Notes: generated by a model from the sequence alone, not told the origin. Shown: positions 23,352-35,547, counted from the stretch's first letter. The stretch: 64,000 bases of DNA from Cryptomeria japonica (GCF_030272615.1 NC_081414.1:821745896-821809895), one strand, 5' to 3'. Made by a program: numbers and translations.

Positions 23352-25321
23352 TATATAAATGAATAACCAAAAAGCGAGAAATCTTATCGAACGTTAGAAA
23401 AACCTCCCAAAAACTCCCGTAACGCATGGCGTTTTCATTGGACGTCGGCAAATGTGCATGGACGGTTACGTTGAACTGTTGCAGAGTACGGAGGGGCCCA
23501 CGGGTCCCCTCACCTCTGCGGACCTGCGCATGCAGGGCCGCAGGGGTGATGGGACCCGTGGTCCCCACCCCGCAACCCTACATACCATCAAATATATAAA
23601 CAAAGCCTTTGCCATTTAGTTTAAAATTTGTTTTTTTTACTATTTCAAAATTTGAAGTTTTAATTTGTTTTAAAAAAAAAAAATAATAATCTAAGTTAAT
23701 TACTATTTAGTTAAATTTTTAAGTTTGATAATAATGACATTTAGGAAATGATGATTTTTTTTTCCTTAGTGTAAATTTAAGGATATTGACTTTCAATAAA
23801 AAAAATGGGATTAATGTGTAGCAAGATTGTAATTAAACTATCCTTAATAAACTTTAAAATTGTAGACTATATTCTTCTAAAATTAAGAATCGTTGGGACA
23901 CTTGATTGGTCCTTAGAGATTAACTTACCTTATTACAAATACTTAGATTTAATCGTTATTTTGGACTCGTTAAGTCTTCTTACATCATAGATTAATTGCT
24001 TTCGTTAATGGTTCATAGCATGTGAATTATTTATAGGATAATTATATCTTTCATGCAATTACTATTATGCAAGTTCATTTGTTATGCAAATTACACTTCA
24101 AGTAGTTACTTCAATTTATTACGCTTTCATTTTGTTATTCGTAGATTAGAAAACTAAACAAAGGAAGTTGGAAACCCAAAACTAGCAGCGTTCGGTATAT
24201 ATGGTGCCTCTGGGTCACGCTTACGGGTAATGCCATCGTGTTGAACTACTGCACTTAACGCCTAATAAAGCTGCATTAACGACGTCTGTGGCATCGCCCC
24301 TATAAATCATCGGGGAGTAATAAGGGACATTTGGAAGTTAAAAATCCAAGGGGCGGGTAATCCCTCTTGGATCGATAATTTAATAAGATAACTCTTAAAT
24401 GAATTTCACATCCGTTGAGATAAACCATAGTAAACCCCTCTTAGGGATGGTCAAGTTAAAAGCTCTCATGAAATTTACTTTCTTTATTTATTTAATTCAT
24501 CTCGAAGGGATATTGATGATTTGCAATTGGGTGACGCTCATGATAAGTATTAGGATCTAGTTATTTTGTTTAGGCCACAAGCAATAGGCCATCTTGAGCC
24601 TTCGCTTAAGTGCTACCATCGTGGGTAGCAACCACAGAGAAACTGCCTGGGACACTGACCCTAGAAAGGGTTGCGTACCCACAAATCAGTTTACATCAAA
24701 CCATAGATTAGAAAATAGAACTACATACTTTACGCCTTGATCCCGTGCCGAAGCGGGTATGTAGGCAGTCTTGGGACGGAGTTGTCCCTCGTACTCAGGC
24801 GTTCGTGGGTGGGGTCTAGGCTTGGTTGAGTAAGAATCCTAATTGAAAGATAAGATAATCAAACTTAATTCAATGCATACTCGGAAGGAATCCCGTATGG
24901 ATTCGCTTGACTTCCCGAGGCTTTAAGCCAAATTCCGAGGCGGAATTCAAGCTTGTATTATTTTTTTTATTACTCCTAAGGACGGCGACCTCGGTGCATT
25001 CTTGTTAGAAGAATGTAGTACTTAGTGAGTGGCTCAAGACCCGAAGGGTCTCGATGAGTCTAAGTCTCTGGCCAGAGCATCTCCTATCCCGTTTGGATAG
25101 ATGCCTACCCCGTATGGGTAGATGCCTATCCCGTATTGGATAGATGGAAATTTACGTCTCGTATGGACAATTGCCTAACACGTATGGTTAGAAGCTCATC
25201 CCGAATGGATGAATGCCTAATCCTAATTGGATGGATGCCCAGAGTATGCAATTGAATAAAACATAATGAAAAAAAAAATATACTCAATTTTTGTTGGATC
25301 AAATTTTGGTGGGTTATTACA
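21783..25321 (+). repeat. 3' LTR of chromovirus copy 1
   Basis: 3539 bases, nearly identical to 13339-16925 apart from scattered, mostly transition, substitutions and a shorter TA tract. It contains the same tandem arrays, a TATA box (23593-23600) and the hairpin array at about 25084-25250. Here one hairpin has changed to GTCT/GGAC (still pairable as G-U in RNA) and one to CTAACA/GGTTAG (closing pair lost). Confidence 0.95.
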
Positions 25322-25326
25322 TTCTT
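25322..25326. other. Target-site duplication of chromovirus copy 1 (right)
   Basis: TTCTT, identical to 13334-13338. Confidence 0.9.
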
Positions 25327-26694
25327 TTCCTTTCTACTCTCTTAAACTCATTTGGTATTTCACTGTTAGATGAAGTTCCAACTGGTGAGAGGTGAGCTCC
25401 TACTTGTAACCCTTCCAAGTCACTTTTCTTAATACTGGTGATATTCAATACATTCCCTGATCTCTTTCACCTATTTAGCTGCTTTCCTGATATATTTCTC
25501 TCATTTCTTCCTTCGTTTAAGTGTTTGTACTTTTCTTTCAATGGTTTCAGCACTGCCAAATATTTTCTCTTCAGGTTCTCTAGGGGCTTCAAGTAGAGCT
25601 TTGGCATATGTATCAATTAAGTTTGCATCAACTTCATAACCCATTTCTATCACCCAAATAGTTCTAGGAACCACTGCCTCCATCCAGATTTCATCTTTCT
25701 TAATAACAAAACAAATTTCTTTCTAATATTTGTCAACAATGTTTTGAGGTAGCCTTTCCCTTGTTTTCATTCTAGCCTTAAATGCTTGGAAATATTCAAT
25801 TATATTGTTTTCCTTGTCTGTTCCCATGCTGGTAAAGATATCCAATAGTTTCTTACCTACCGGTATGTCAAAACCAAATTCTTTCTTGCCTATACCTTGA
25901 ACTTCCTTTGTAATATATAGCATTAGGCACACAAGTAGATTACCAAATCTGAAAGTACCTTTCTTATAAACCTTTAATTTTTTAAAATTTGTCAATCAAT
26001 TCACCCTTCAACCATTCACGTATATCTATCTTAGCATTACTGTTCACCATATTATAAGCACTCTTGATACATAAACTACAAACATAGTTCAATCTGTTAG
26101 CATGTGTAGTTTTGTATCCTAGTATCATGCTAATGAAAGTGACATTTATGTCTTTCACATCATTGACTCTCAAAGATCTGTTGTCATGGGTTGCACTAGT
26201 TAATGTCATCACAATGTTATTTGGAACTTTCTTAGTTTTATCAGGCCTGCTACCAGTGGAAGGTAAGCCAATCACTGCCTTTATTGCTTCTCTAGTGATC
26301 TTATGGATAAAATCAAGCCAAAAGAATTCTCCATATGAACTCTGCTGAGTACAATCCTCACAACTTCCTTAGGGAAATCCAGAATATCAAGTATTTCCAC
26401 AAAACTTAGGGTTTCTATGATCTTATGCTCTGGTTTCACAATACCATTCTCATCACAAATGAAAGTCTTATACATATTCATGATTTCATCAACACCTAGT
26501 TCCTCAATATGAGAATGTATGTATATCCTAGGACCTTCTGCATATGCAACTCCTTTAGGGATTTTAGAGAATGTACCTAGGGTATCATCCTACTTCACTA
26601 CTTTGGGTATGATCTTGAATATAGGCCTAGGGAATTTAACCACTTCAATAACAGTAGGGTTTGCAATGAATTCTGGAGCAGAGGAGGAAGCCAT
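25327..26694 (-). pseudogene. Element B ORF2, N-terminal part
   Basis: Minus strand, from ATG 26694 (MASSSAPEF). It continues through 26481-26281, 26275-25982, 25995-25723 and 25683-25501 with several stops and at least two frame changes. It aligns with the first ~440 residues of element A ORF2: EELG..EI..Y, EH..I..L, FG.LLVC, IVDKY (VEKY in A) and VVPRT (VVEPRT in A). No known domain is recognised. The chromovirus insertion cuts it after the basic stretch QTLKRRKK, and the rest is at 13333-11214. More decayed than the element A copy. Confidence 0.65.
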
Positions 26695-27093
26695 TGATAA
26701 ATACCTTAATCTACCTTTAGGTTTGTATGCTTGAAAGATTTTTCTTTAGTTCTTGTTGTGGATGCCTTCGCTCGGGTTTTTCGTGCTCTTAGGAAATTTG
26801 AATGATCAGTGAGTGAAAAAGAGTGCAAAATACTTGCTTTATAATGTATTTTCCTTCAACTACCACAATAAATACTTGTCAGTTAAGTGAAACTTAACAC
26901 ATTTGCTGGTAAAGAAGCAATTCATCTTCTTACCATCAACCTAGAGTAATCTAGCATGAATTTCAATTAGTTGTCATACCCCCAAAAAGGTTTCTTTTTA
27001 GTTAGATGAAGAATCTCCTGCCGGTGGAGTGATACTTTGTTCTACTGGTGAAGGAATAGTCTCATCAACATTCTAATCTCTCTTTCTAATCTA
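26695..27093 (-). promoter_or_regulatory. Possible internal promoter for element B ORF2
   Basis: On the minus strand, ATTATAAAGCAAG (TATAAAG at 26843-26837) is followed about 30 bases on by a pyrimidine-rich CTCTTTTTCACTCACTG, the look of a plant TATA promoter and start. The ORF2 ATG is about 145 bases downstream of the TATA box. The spacer carries no coding frame. The matching spacer of element A has a degraded equivalent. Confidence 0.45.
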
Positions 27094-28110
27094 TTATTTT
27101 GAAAATTCTTTCTTTACCTCATCAACCTTTTCTTTACCTTTCAAACTAGGTCCTTTATTATTTTCCATTGATGTCTTACTTCTACAAAATTTTGCAATAT
27201 GTCTAATCTTGTTACAAGCATAACAAGTCACATTGTTTTTTTCTGAATAGCCTTTCCATATCCTATGCTGGTATGTGTTCTGCATTGATTAGATAAGTGT
27301 CCAAACCTTCCACAAACATAACATCTTATATTCACTTTGTAATTTTTTGAATTATGACCAATTTTGTTGCATTTGGAATATTGACTGGTGGGTGCATTAG
27401 TGTTCTGATAGTTTCTATATCTACACTGATTTTCTCTATGACCATACTTGCTACAGTTAAAGAATTTCCCATTAAATTTGTAGGCATTAGGTTGTCTTAC
27501 TGGTTTACTATGATCATGATTGTTTGCAGTACCAAAGCTTTCACCAACTTCAAAGCCAAGTCCATTAGTGTCTCCATCAGGTTTCTGATTTTTCTGCATG
27601 TTATCAAATTCCTCTAAACTTTTATTGAATTTCTCTTTGTGTTGATTTACAGTAGCCAACTCATTTTCCAAGATTCCCTTCTATCTCATAAGTTCAGTTT
27701 TATCATTTTCCAAGTGGATCAGATTTGTCTTCAACATATCATTTTCATGACTATCTTAGATTTTCAGTTCTAGCATCATTGAGTCTTCTAGTCAAGTCAT
27801 CTTCATTCTTCTTTCTATCTTCAATGTCTTTGAAAAACCTCATAGTCATATCTTGCATCTCATTCCTCAAGGTCATGTTTTGTTGCCTCATCTTGCTTAC
27901 AATATCATTAAGAGTTTCCTTTTCATCATCATCACTCTGTATCTTCTCATGAAGTTCTCTTCTTTTGTTTCTAGCAATAGTAAGATTCTCTTGAAGTCCT
28001 TGAATGAATTCCTATGCAGTCTTCAGATCATCTTCAAGTTTGATATTATTCAATTTTTCTGCATCATAATCTGAAAGAGTTGTTTTCAATCGCTTTCTCA
28101 AACTTTCCAT
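27094..28110 (-). pseudogene. Element B ORF1: coiled-coil, multi-zinc-knuckle gag-like protein
   Basis: Minus strand from ATG 28110 (MESLRKRLKTTL) to the stop at 27094. The first half is a Lys/Glu/Leu-rich coiled coil. Four knuckles follow: two degenerate (FNCSKYGHRENQC has lost its first Cys; SKCNKIGHNSKNY has lost its first and last) and two intact (CYVCGRFGHLSNQC, CYACNKIRHIAKFC). One frameshift lies near 27740 and one in an A-run near 27240. Same plan as element A ORF1. Probably an RNA-binding nucleocapsid protein. Confidence 0.7.
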
Positions 28111-28167
28111 CTGTGTCGGTGTTAGAATCTCCCTCAAACTATTAGGCTTCTGAAAATAGAGGACCAG

Positions 28168-28179
28168 GCTCTAATACCA
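28168..28179 (-). other. Primer-binding site of element B
   Basis: The minus strand reads TGGTATTAGAGC two bases inside the 5' LTR, one mismatch from the initiator methionine tRNA site. Confidence 0.8.
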
Positions 28180-28181
28180 AT

Positions 28182-28956
28182 TGTTAGGATTCCCAAAGAT
28201 ACTAAGAGGGGGGGGGGGTGAATCAGTATCTAACTGATTATTAGATTTTTTGACCTTATTAAATAAATTGCATTCCAAAATAGTGTACCGGTAAACAAGA
28301 ATTAATGTAGTAAATATGAACAATAAACACAACATAGAAAGCACATCATAAAACAAGATTTTTGGTGAGGAAACTCGGTGTGGGAAAAAACTCAGTGGGA
28401 TTTGTAACCCACAATATTCACTCACTGGCCAATGAATGGATATTACTTACAATAGTGGTGCCTGCACATGCAAGAAGGTTAATTGCCTAGAGCTCACTCC
28501 TCAATTACAAAAGGAAGTCACACTAACTTACAAAATGGATTATGGAAATCTAATGTGATGTACTGCTACAAAAAGCATCTGCTATGCCAAGTTTAGTACC
28601 AGTTTAATCTCATACAACAACCATAAACGTTACTCCAAAATTTGCCTTAATATTTGCTCATCATATCCATCCTATCATCTATGTGTATGTCCCAAATGAT
28701 CTTCAAGATCTCATACTTATATATGAGTCTTATTACAATATGCCATGTCATCTTACAAAAAGATATTATAATTAAATACAATATGCAATAATCAAAATCC
28801 TATCGATTGGGGTGTCGGTAATCATCTTTGTCACTGCCAGTGAACTATCTATCGGTGTAGAGTATGCCGATGCCGATGCCGTAGGATTGCAAGGTTTCCA
28901 TCAATGAAAATACCTTCAATCATCTACAATTGTTATTAGTGTGTGCAATTCCAACA
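28182..28956 (-). repeat. 5' LTR of element B
   Basis: 775 bases, TGTTAGG to CCAACA on the plus strand, pairing with 10230-11001. A run of nine to ten G near 28208 and several substitutions distinguish the two copies. Confidence 0.9.
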
Positions 28957-29443
28957 AGGATGAGGATAGGTGGGGATGTTGGATGATGAGATTGGATTTC
29001 ACTTCAATAAGCTGAAATTGCTCAAAATAGGTTCCAACAAGAAATAATGTTGGTTACGGTGACATGGACCCCTTCAAGATCTACAATTTTAGAAACTAGG
29101 ATTAATTAACTTCATAGATAAAAAATTATGGCCATCGAAAGTTGGGCCTACCACATGTCATGAATGCATCTCTCCACATACATTTTGATAGTCTTTTTAT
29201 CCATCTTATTTTGTTTAGATTTGCTTAGCTAGGTTTCTTGTTTGTATGAATAATTTTTCAGTTCCATGGTTGGCAATTTTGTGATCGGTTATAATTATGA
29301 CAGTTACTTCGATCCCTTGTTGATGCAATGGTTTTGGTGTTTTGGTTATGACTTTAATAGTCTTTCTTGAAATCATGAGTCTAGTGTTTATTATCAATAT
29401 TATTTTAATATATTTTGGCCTTTGCCTTTTAATGAGAAAAAAA
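28957..29443. other. Unrecognised sequence right of element B
   Basis: No coding frame with known motifs and no tandem repeat seen. Flanked by the element B LTR and the candidate solo LTR. Confidence 0.4.
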
Positions 29444-29869
29444 TGTGAGATTTTGCTAAGATCAAGAGCTCAATGAAAAGTACAATAGAGAGACAAAATA
29501 TAGGATAAGAATAAACTATATTCTCATCAATAGATAAATGATCAATTGTTCAATTCCATACAATGTAGATGAGCCTACTTATATAGGCAAGGGTAGGGAT
29601 ATGTGAGCACACAAACATGACATGTGGCTCAATAAGAAACAAGGGTAGGTAGGAAATAGGTGTGGGTAGGTAGGAGAAACAATATAATAGTCCACATGAG
29701 GTGGATCACCCACTAAATGTGGAGTGTAACAACAAGATCAACACCATAAAAGGTGGAATTTCTCCTACACACTATCCCAATGTGGCACAAACACCCAAGT
29801 GTCTCATACCCAAACTACTATGAAATGCATTTCCTAAGTAAACTTAAGTAAGTGTAATAATATCCAACA
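29444..29869 (-). repeat. Candidate solo LTR (426 bases)
   Basis: Plus-strand edges TGTGAGATTTTGC and AATATCCAACA give TG...CA ends. On the minus strand there is a TATA-like CCTATATAAGTAGGC (near 29575-29590) followed by an LTR-like R region and an end at TTAGCAAAATCTCACA. No partner LTR, primer site or matching 5-bp duplication is visible, so it is either a decayed solo LTR or chance. Confidence 0.45.
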
Positions 29870-32435
29870 TGAATAATTATTTACACCAACAAAAAAGAAA
29901 ATTATGTTTATTTCTTATTTGTTTATTGGTTAAATTAAAAGTTGAATAGATTATCTATATATCTATATTTTAGACACAATTTTGTTTCTATTACCTTATA
30001 TTACAAGCTGAATTAATTTTATTATTTCTCTCTATGAATTTTGTAGAAAAGATATTAGATGCATTTTTAAATTCATCTTTATATATAAGAAAAATAATCA
30101 AAATAAATGATATTAAATTTTTACTAATAAGTGATTGCATAAATAATAATTTTTTTAATTGAAATTATTAATAAACACAGAATTTCCATCAAATCAAAAT
30201 TTTATTGTATATGGAGTAACATTTTACTATCACATAACTATTAAATATATTTAGACTTTAACACAATTATTTAGACCTTCCCTCTCCAAACATTTTCCCA
30301 CTAGATCCAAAGATTTTTTAGGGGATATAGAAACCTTCTCCTCGACCATCCCAAGATTCAGAGATCTACTTGTAGAGTCTTTCACTAGTTTTTGGCCCAA
30401 GTTTATTGCTATGACATTATGTTTCCTATTGTCTACCTACTACTTCAGAACCCATATTTTGAGTTATGGCCTAGACCACTTTTGATTTGCAATGTTTATT
30501 GCTACAACATCTTAAGGGAAAGAATCTCCTACCACCAATTTCTATTGTGTACTCCCATATCCCCACAAATGAGGACAACCATATGATATTTAGAATATAA
30601 TCGATGGAGATCAATTTGACTCAAACATATAGTGTTAAGTCACCTTTCCCAATAATGAAGCCTTGGACAAGCTCTAGTCTTGAACCAATCAATTGGAGAA
30701 AATTGTCTAGCCAATATTTGAATGGTAGGCTATAGAGACAAATCTAGAATGAACCATTAGATGGGACCTTTGATCGAGGGTTAAAGTTCAATAACCACTT
30801 CTAGACATACACCAAGTTCTCTCCACACCACTAATGATATTTATTTAAAATATCATCTATGTCTTCCTCCCTCCACACCACCACTAATATAAATATATAC
30901 TAATTTAATTGTATTAAATTTATTATAATAAACATTATTTACAAGCTAAAAAACTCTATTAAATGCTTTACTTTAACGTGCCACTATAAACTTGTTTAAA
31001 AGAAATAAATTAACATTATTTAAAAAAAGATATTTATAAATAAAATTTATTTAAATAAACTAAAAATATCAATGAAATCAATTGCACCTAAAACAAATTT
31101 AATATTTGTAACTAATTTATTATGCCAAGATTCCTATGCAATCCCAACACCTTGTGTACATAAAAAAGAAATGATAATTACAATTGCATAGGAAGAGGCA
31201 TATGAAGAGTCTTCCATTACATTTTAATCATTTCCAAAACATGCCATCTCCTTTTCATAACTGTTACAATTTAATCATTTTAAAGGAGGAAGACAAATCA
31301 TTTAAGCTTCACTATAAATTAATAATAATACTTATAGATATCTTTCTTGTTGCACTTATTTTAAACATGCACAACTACAAGTATAGTTATAGGTATGGAT
31401 TTCTATGTTCACTGAACAATTTTTATTTTTTTTTCAATTTCCATATAACGCACACAATCTAGCCATAACAATCTAGCCATATTTTATTTGTTTATTTTAA
31501 AAATGATAGGGGTTTTTTTTTCTCATGTAGATGGACAAGGCATTGATTCTTGGGGGCTCTTGAATCCCTTCACTTGGATTTCCACAATGTCAATCTCACA
31601 TCTTTCAATGGCCAGATTATGAAATGTCCAACTTTTAAGTGACTTTGAACTTTCCCAAGTCATTAAAGACATGATTTTGGTTATTTCTTAAATATGACTC
31701 TTGCATTTGATTGATTTTGTAGTTGAAATACTATGATGCAACAATGGACATTGAGACTGAATTTTTTTTTTAAGAAGCTACTACATGAAGATAGTGAAAT
31801 CGACACTTGAATGAAGTTAAACTCAATTAGGACCCATGACTCAATTTCGAAGGTGTTATAATTTGTAAATGAATCTCATGATTTAATAAATTTCTCCATG
31901 TTTGCTTCCCATTACACCAAATCCATTACAAAATACTAATAATCTATAGTCTATTAGGTTTTTATCTTTTCTAATGTCTTTTATTTATGGTAATAAGGGT
32001 TTTCCTTCACAATAAGGATTGTTTGTAATACAAGTCTTTTTATTCAATCACATCCGACTTTTTGTGGAGGTAGAAACAAAAAAGTAGGGGTTTGATTGAG
32101 GAAAGTCCTTATATAGCCCCAACATTTTTCCTCGTCTCCATGTGTGTAGGTGGCAAATAGGTTCAGAGAGAGAAAGATGTCATTCTAGTAACCTTTTGAC
32201 ATTTTTTTTGGTTCTATCCATACAAACGATAGAACAACACACAAACAAACCCACAACACACTAGCATCCAAGGTTGAGGCTTCACCCACTTGGTATTTTA
32301 ATCTCTGTGCTCTATTCTTTTTGTTTTTGTATTTGAAATATTTTTAACACTTTATATATTTAAGTTATTCAAATTTTTCAATTACAACTCATAATTTAAC
32401 ATAGTCTAGGTTTCAATTCAAATCACTTTATATAT
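29870..32435. other. AT-rich spacer, nothing firmly recognised
   Basis: About 2.5 kb of AT-rich sequence with short unrelated frames only. A pair of similar stretches (TTTATTGCTATGACATTAT near 30403 and TTTATTGCTACAACATCTT near 30495) hints at an old local duplication. I see no gene, RNA or element boundary. Confidence 0.4.
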
Positions 32436-33214
32436 TGTAGACACCTAGAATTGTCTAGCCTAATTAAATAAATATCTTTATTTATTTAATTATATTTAGC
32501 CTAATTTTTCTATTAATTAAATAAATCTTTATTTATTCGATTAATTCAATTACCCTCTTCTAGCCTTATTTCTCATTTAAATAAATACATTTATTTATTT
32601 AAATTACCCTTTTCCCAAATTAAATAAATACTTTTATTTATTTAATTGATCCCACTTCTTCTATTAATTAAATAAATCTTTATTTATCTAATTAATTCAT
32701 TAGCCTATTCTACCCATGACACATGTCATTCATCTCTTAATTCCTACACTACCTACCATATTATTATTTTCTTATTTCCTCTGCCTACCCTCTAATCCTA
32801 GTCGACCATTTATCTTTTACACCTCTCAATCTTATCCTTTCATTTCTTATAGTGTCTTCTATATAAGGAGATGCTTCCTTCATTATCAAGCCCCGGCTGA
32901 CTACTAGACTACACTAGCATTCGAACTTTCATATGCGATCAAGCCTACTTGCAACCATATTTCTGTTCTTTGTTGAGCTCTTGTGCACACATAAAATCTG
33001 AGAGCAAATATATAAAGAAAGATCAATGGAGATAGTAAGAATGGAGATCCAAACCCTATTGGACATGTGATGGTATAATATTTGTGATTTCATTTGATTT
33101 GCATTGCCTTTGGTAATCTTCATATGTTATGGTGGATCTTTGTTGTTGTTAGGCTAGGGTTTTGTGGTTGAATTCATTTAAGCTTTCAATATTGTTGTTA
33201 TCCACTTTTCACCA
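32436..33214 (+). repeat. 5' LTR of element C
   Basis: Starts TGTAGACACCTAG and ends TTTTCACCA. It matches 44184-44962 closely. Five A/T palindromes of the form TTAAATAAAT-n-ATTTATTTAA sit between 32460 and 32705, spaced about 50-60 bases. No convincing primer-binding site is seen after the end. Confidence 0.85.
32460..32705. repeat. Five A/T-only palindromes in LTR of element C
   Basis: For example TTAAATAAATA-tc-TTTATTTATTTAA (about 32463-32490), then variants near 32512, 32577, 32622 and 32663. The 3' LTR repeats all five at about 44210-44450. Arms of 10-13 bases are nearly perfect and could extrude as cruciforms or form RNA hairpins. Confidence 0.7.
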
Positions 33215-33449
33215 TAAATATTTTGCCACACCCGATGGGACTCTTGTCCCTTTTGCATTTAACATCTTTTGCTATAGATTTTGTGTTTTTGAAGTTGCAG
33301 ATCTGACATTTCCGACAACATTTTGACATTTTCACGTTTGCACATTTTGAGATCATGTTTTTGATTTTCTACTATGTCTCTGAACATCTGAATCACGTCC
33401 ATGTTTTTTACAGTATTTTCATTTTCCAGATTGTAGGTTTTCATTATAA

Positions 33450-33630
33450 GCGCATCTGTGGGCGATTTAGTCGCGTCTGTGAGATATAGTCACGTCTGTG
33501 ATCATTTTAATTGTTTTTGTGTCTTGCAGAATTTTCTGATTTGCATTCTTTTGCAAAAACAAGTTTGTGAGGTGTTAAAGTGTGTCTATGTTGGATAATC
33601 ACGTCTGTATAGGGTAAAATCACGTCTGTG
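33450..33630 (+). repeat. Motif array C1: CRCRTCTGTG-like, plus orientation
   Basis: Copies at about 33450 (GCGCATCTGTG), 33472 (CGCGTCTGTG), 33491 (CACGTCTGTG), 33581 (TGTGTCTATG), 33600 (CACGTCTGTAT) and 33621 (CACGTCTGTG). It lies in the leader of element C, upstream of gag. The same motif recurs at 34815-34996 and inverted at 43405-43655. Confidence 0.7.
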
Positions 33631-34814
33631 TTCAGTTTTTTGCATTTCGGTTTTTAATCTAGTTTTAGGGTTTTATTTTGTCATTCGGATTTTAGATGTG
33701 GTTTATTTTGAGCTAACATCTTCAAATCTAGCTAATGAAATTGGTGCAGCTTGTCTTGAAAGAAAAATCATTTTGTTGAAGGCCTCTATTTCACAAAGTA
33801 TTTTGAATCTAAAATTTACCTAACTTGTGTGCTTGCAGGAAGGGGTGATCATTTGAAACTATCCAAACTACTAACAAATCTTTGTTGCAGGATCTTGGCA
33901 AGGCTTTTTGATCTTTATTGTGTAATTTGTTTTCATTGACTAGCAAACACTTCAATTGGTGCACTAAAATTGAACCAGTATCTTTTGTGTCTTGAGCAAT
34001 GGGCTCTTTTTGTTTAATCTTTAGAGGGCCTGTCTCCCTGTGTGGTCATTAGGACAACTAGTGAGGAGAGAATGACCCAAGTGGTAGTGAGGATAACCCA
34101 CCTCTTTCAAACCACTATAAACAATTGTATTCATGGTGAAAACTATGGGTAACATGTTCTGATTAGTTCATACCGACACTATGTCTCCCCATAAATCCAT
34201 TTGATCAAATTTATCTGATCATTTGTAGGGTGTAACCCCTACAGGCTAGGAGCCTTCTGTATTTACAGAGATGAAAGTGTCACATGTATGGCCACATGAG
34301 AGGATGCCCTTACTAGCACTTTTTTGTTTTAAAATCCAAAATCCTTCTAGTTGTTGGGGTAGGAGGTCAGACCTCTGGAGCGGCCCAAACACATACGGTT
34401 CTTAGTAGAGATACAAAGTTCGCCATAGGGAGTTTTCATGGGGATTGATGCTTGGCTGCCCCGAGAAGTGAGTGTCGAGGGTGGAGCTAATGGGGTCAAG
34501 CATCTAAGTATCCATTCCGAATATCATAGCCTCATGTGGGATCAACAACTATTGTCCTGGCCAACCATAAGAATTGTGCTTGTCTTCTTTTGAACAATCA
34601 AACATTCAAGATCAAACATCAAAACATTGTGTCTTTTGTGTCTTCAAGTGTAGGCAAAATAATTTTACATCAAACAACACACTTTTTTTGAGTCATTTTG
34701 AGTTTAAACACTTGAAAACATTGATTCTTCATCAAAATTGTGTCCTCTTGTCATGAAAAATAGTAAAAAATTTAGATTGGGTCATTGGAAAAATTGTACT
34801 CAGTTTTCAGAAAC
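33631..34814 (+). other. Element C leader, middle part
   Basis: Non-coding leader between the two motif arrays. It contains a less AT-rich stretch at 34350-34500. No conserved frame or RNA fold is recognised. Confidence 0.4.
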
Positions 34815-34996
34815 GGGTCTATGTCAGACAGAATTGCGTCTGTGTCATCTAACTGCATCTGTGAAGGGCAAAAACATGTCTATGTTATCTTGAACAACAT
34901 TGCATTTACCAAATCTCAGAAACACATCTGTGTCTGATAGATACACGTCTATGTCATTAAATCACATTTGTGAAGTATACAGGCACGTCTATGTTC
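34815..34996 (+). repeat. Motif array C2: CRCGTCTRTGT-like, plus orientation
   Basis: About seven to eight copies, among them TTGCGTCTGTGTC (34834), CTGCATCTGTG (34853), ACATGTCTATGTT (34874), ACACATCTGTGTC (34922), ACACGTCTATGTC (34943) and GGCACGTCTATGTT (34983). Irregular spacing of about 15-50 bases. It ends about 550 bases before the gag ATG. Confidence 0.75.
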
Positions 34997-35547
34997 AAAA
35001 TTGAAAAGTTTTTATAGTTCAACAAACAAGAGCAGTCAGTTTCAGAATTATTGAGCTTCCTAGGTTATTTCTCCATGTTTTCATCTAGAATTCAACTTGT
35101 CTTTGGGTCTCACAAAGTCCATCATTGCTTTACACCTTACATTACATTCACATTTGTCTAAACATGAGTCAAAAGGTGACTTTCTTGTCCTCATCTTGCT
35201 TTGTCAACACACTACATACAACAACATTTTACTAAGTGGTCCTCATCAAGGTCTATCACCTTTGGGTCTCATTTGGTCTTACTTAGAGTCAAGGTCAACT
35301 TACCTCATCAAGAGAAATTATCATCTCTTTGGAAGCCACACCTACTCTACTACATACATACTTGGTCTTACACTTTGGACATTGCAAATAAACTTCAGAT
35401 TCATTTACATTCCATCCAACTCTTGGTCTTCCATACTCTTTCCATTTTCATCTAGTCTCTCACACCTTGGTCAAAACCTAGTTCATGGTTGAAACCCATT
35501 CCCAAAAATTTAGGAGAGAATCTAAAGAGGCTTAGGAGTCCGCAAAC
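34997..35547 (+). other. Element C leader, gag-proximal part
   Basis: Leader between array C2 and the gag ATG. Short overlapping frames here show no known domain and do not continue the gag frame. Confidence 0.4.

Larger units (their letters stand above)
13339..25321 (+). mobile_element. Chromovirus copy 1 (Ty3/Gypsy) nested in element B
   Basis: Full-length element of 11,983 bases with LTRs at 13339-16925 and 21783-25321, TTCTT duplications, a tRNA-iMet primer-binding site, a polypurine tract and one gag-pol frame ending in a chromodomain. Only two internal stop codons break the frame and the LTRs are nearly identical, so it is much younger than its host element B. A second copy of the family lies at 48889-60938 on the other strand. 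Confidence 0.97.
10230..28956 (-). mobile_element. Element B: pol-less two-ORF LTR retrotransposon, split by a chromovirus
   Basis: LTRs at 10230-11001 and 28182-28956 are in direct orientation; the element reads on the minus strand. A primer-binding site (28168-28179) and polypurine tract (11002-11013) sit just inside. ORF1 (28110-27094) and ORF2 (26694 to 11214, interrupted) match the layout of element A: coiled coil plus several zinc knuckles, then a large protein without pol motifs. Chromovirus copy 1 lies inside ORF2, so B is older than that insertion. The five bases outside the two LTRs (AAAAC left, AGGAT right) do not match, so no target-site duplication is visible. Confidence 0.85.
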
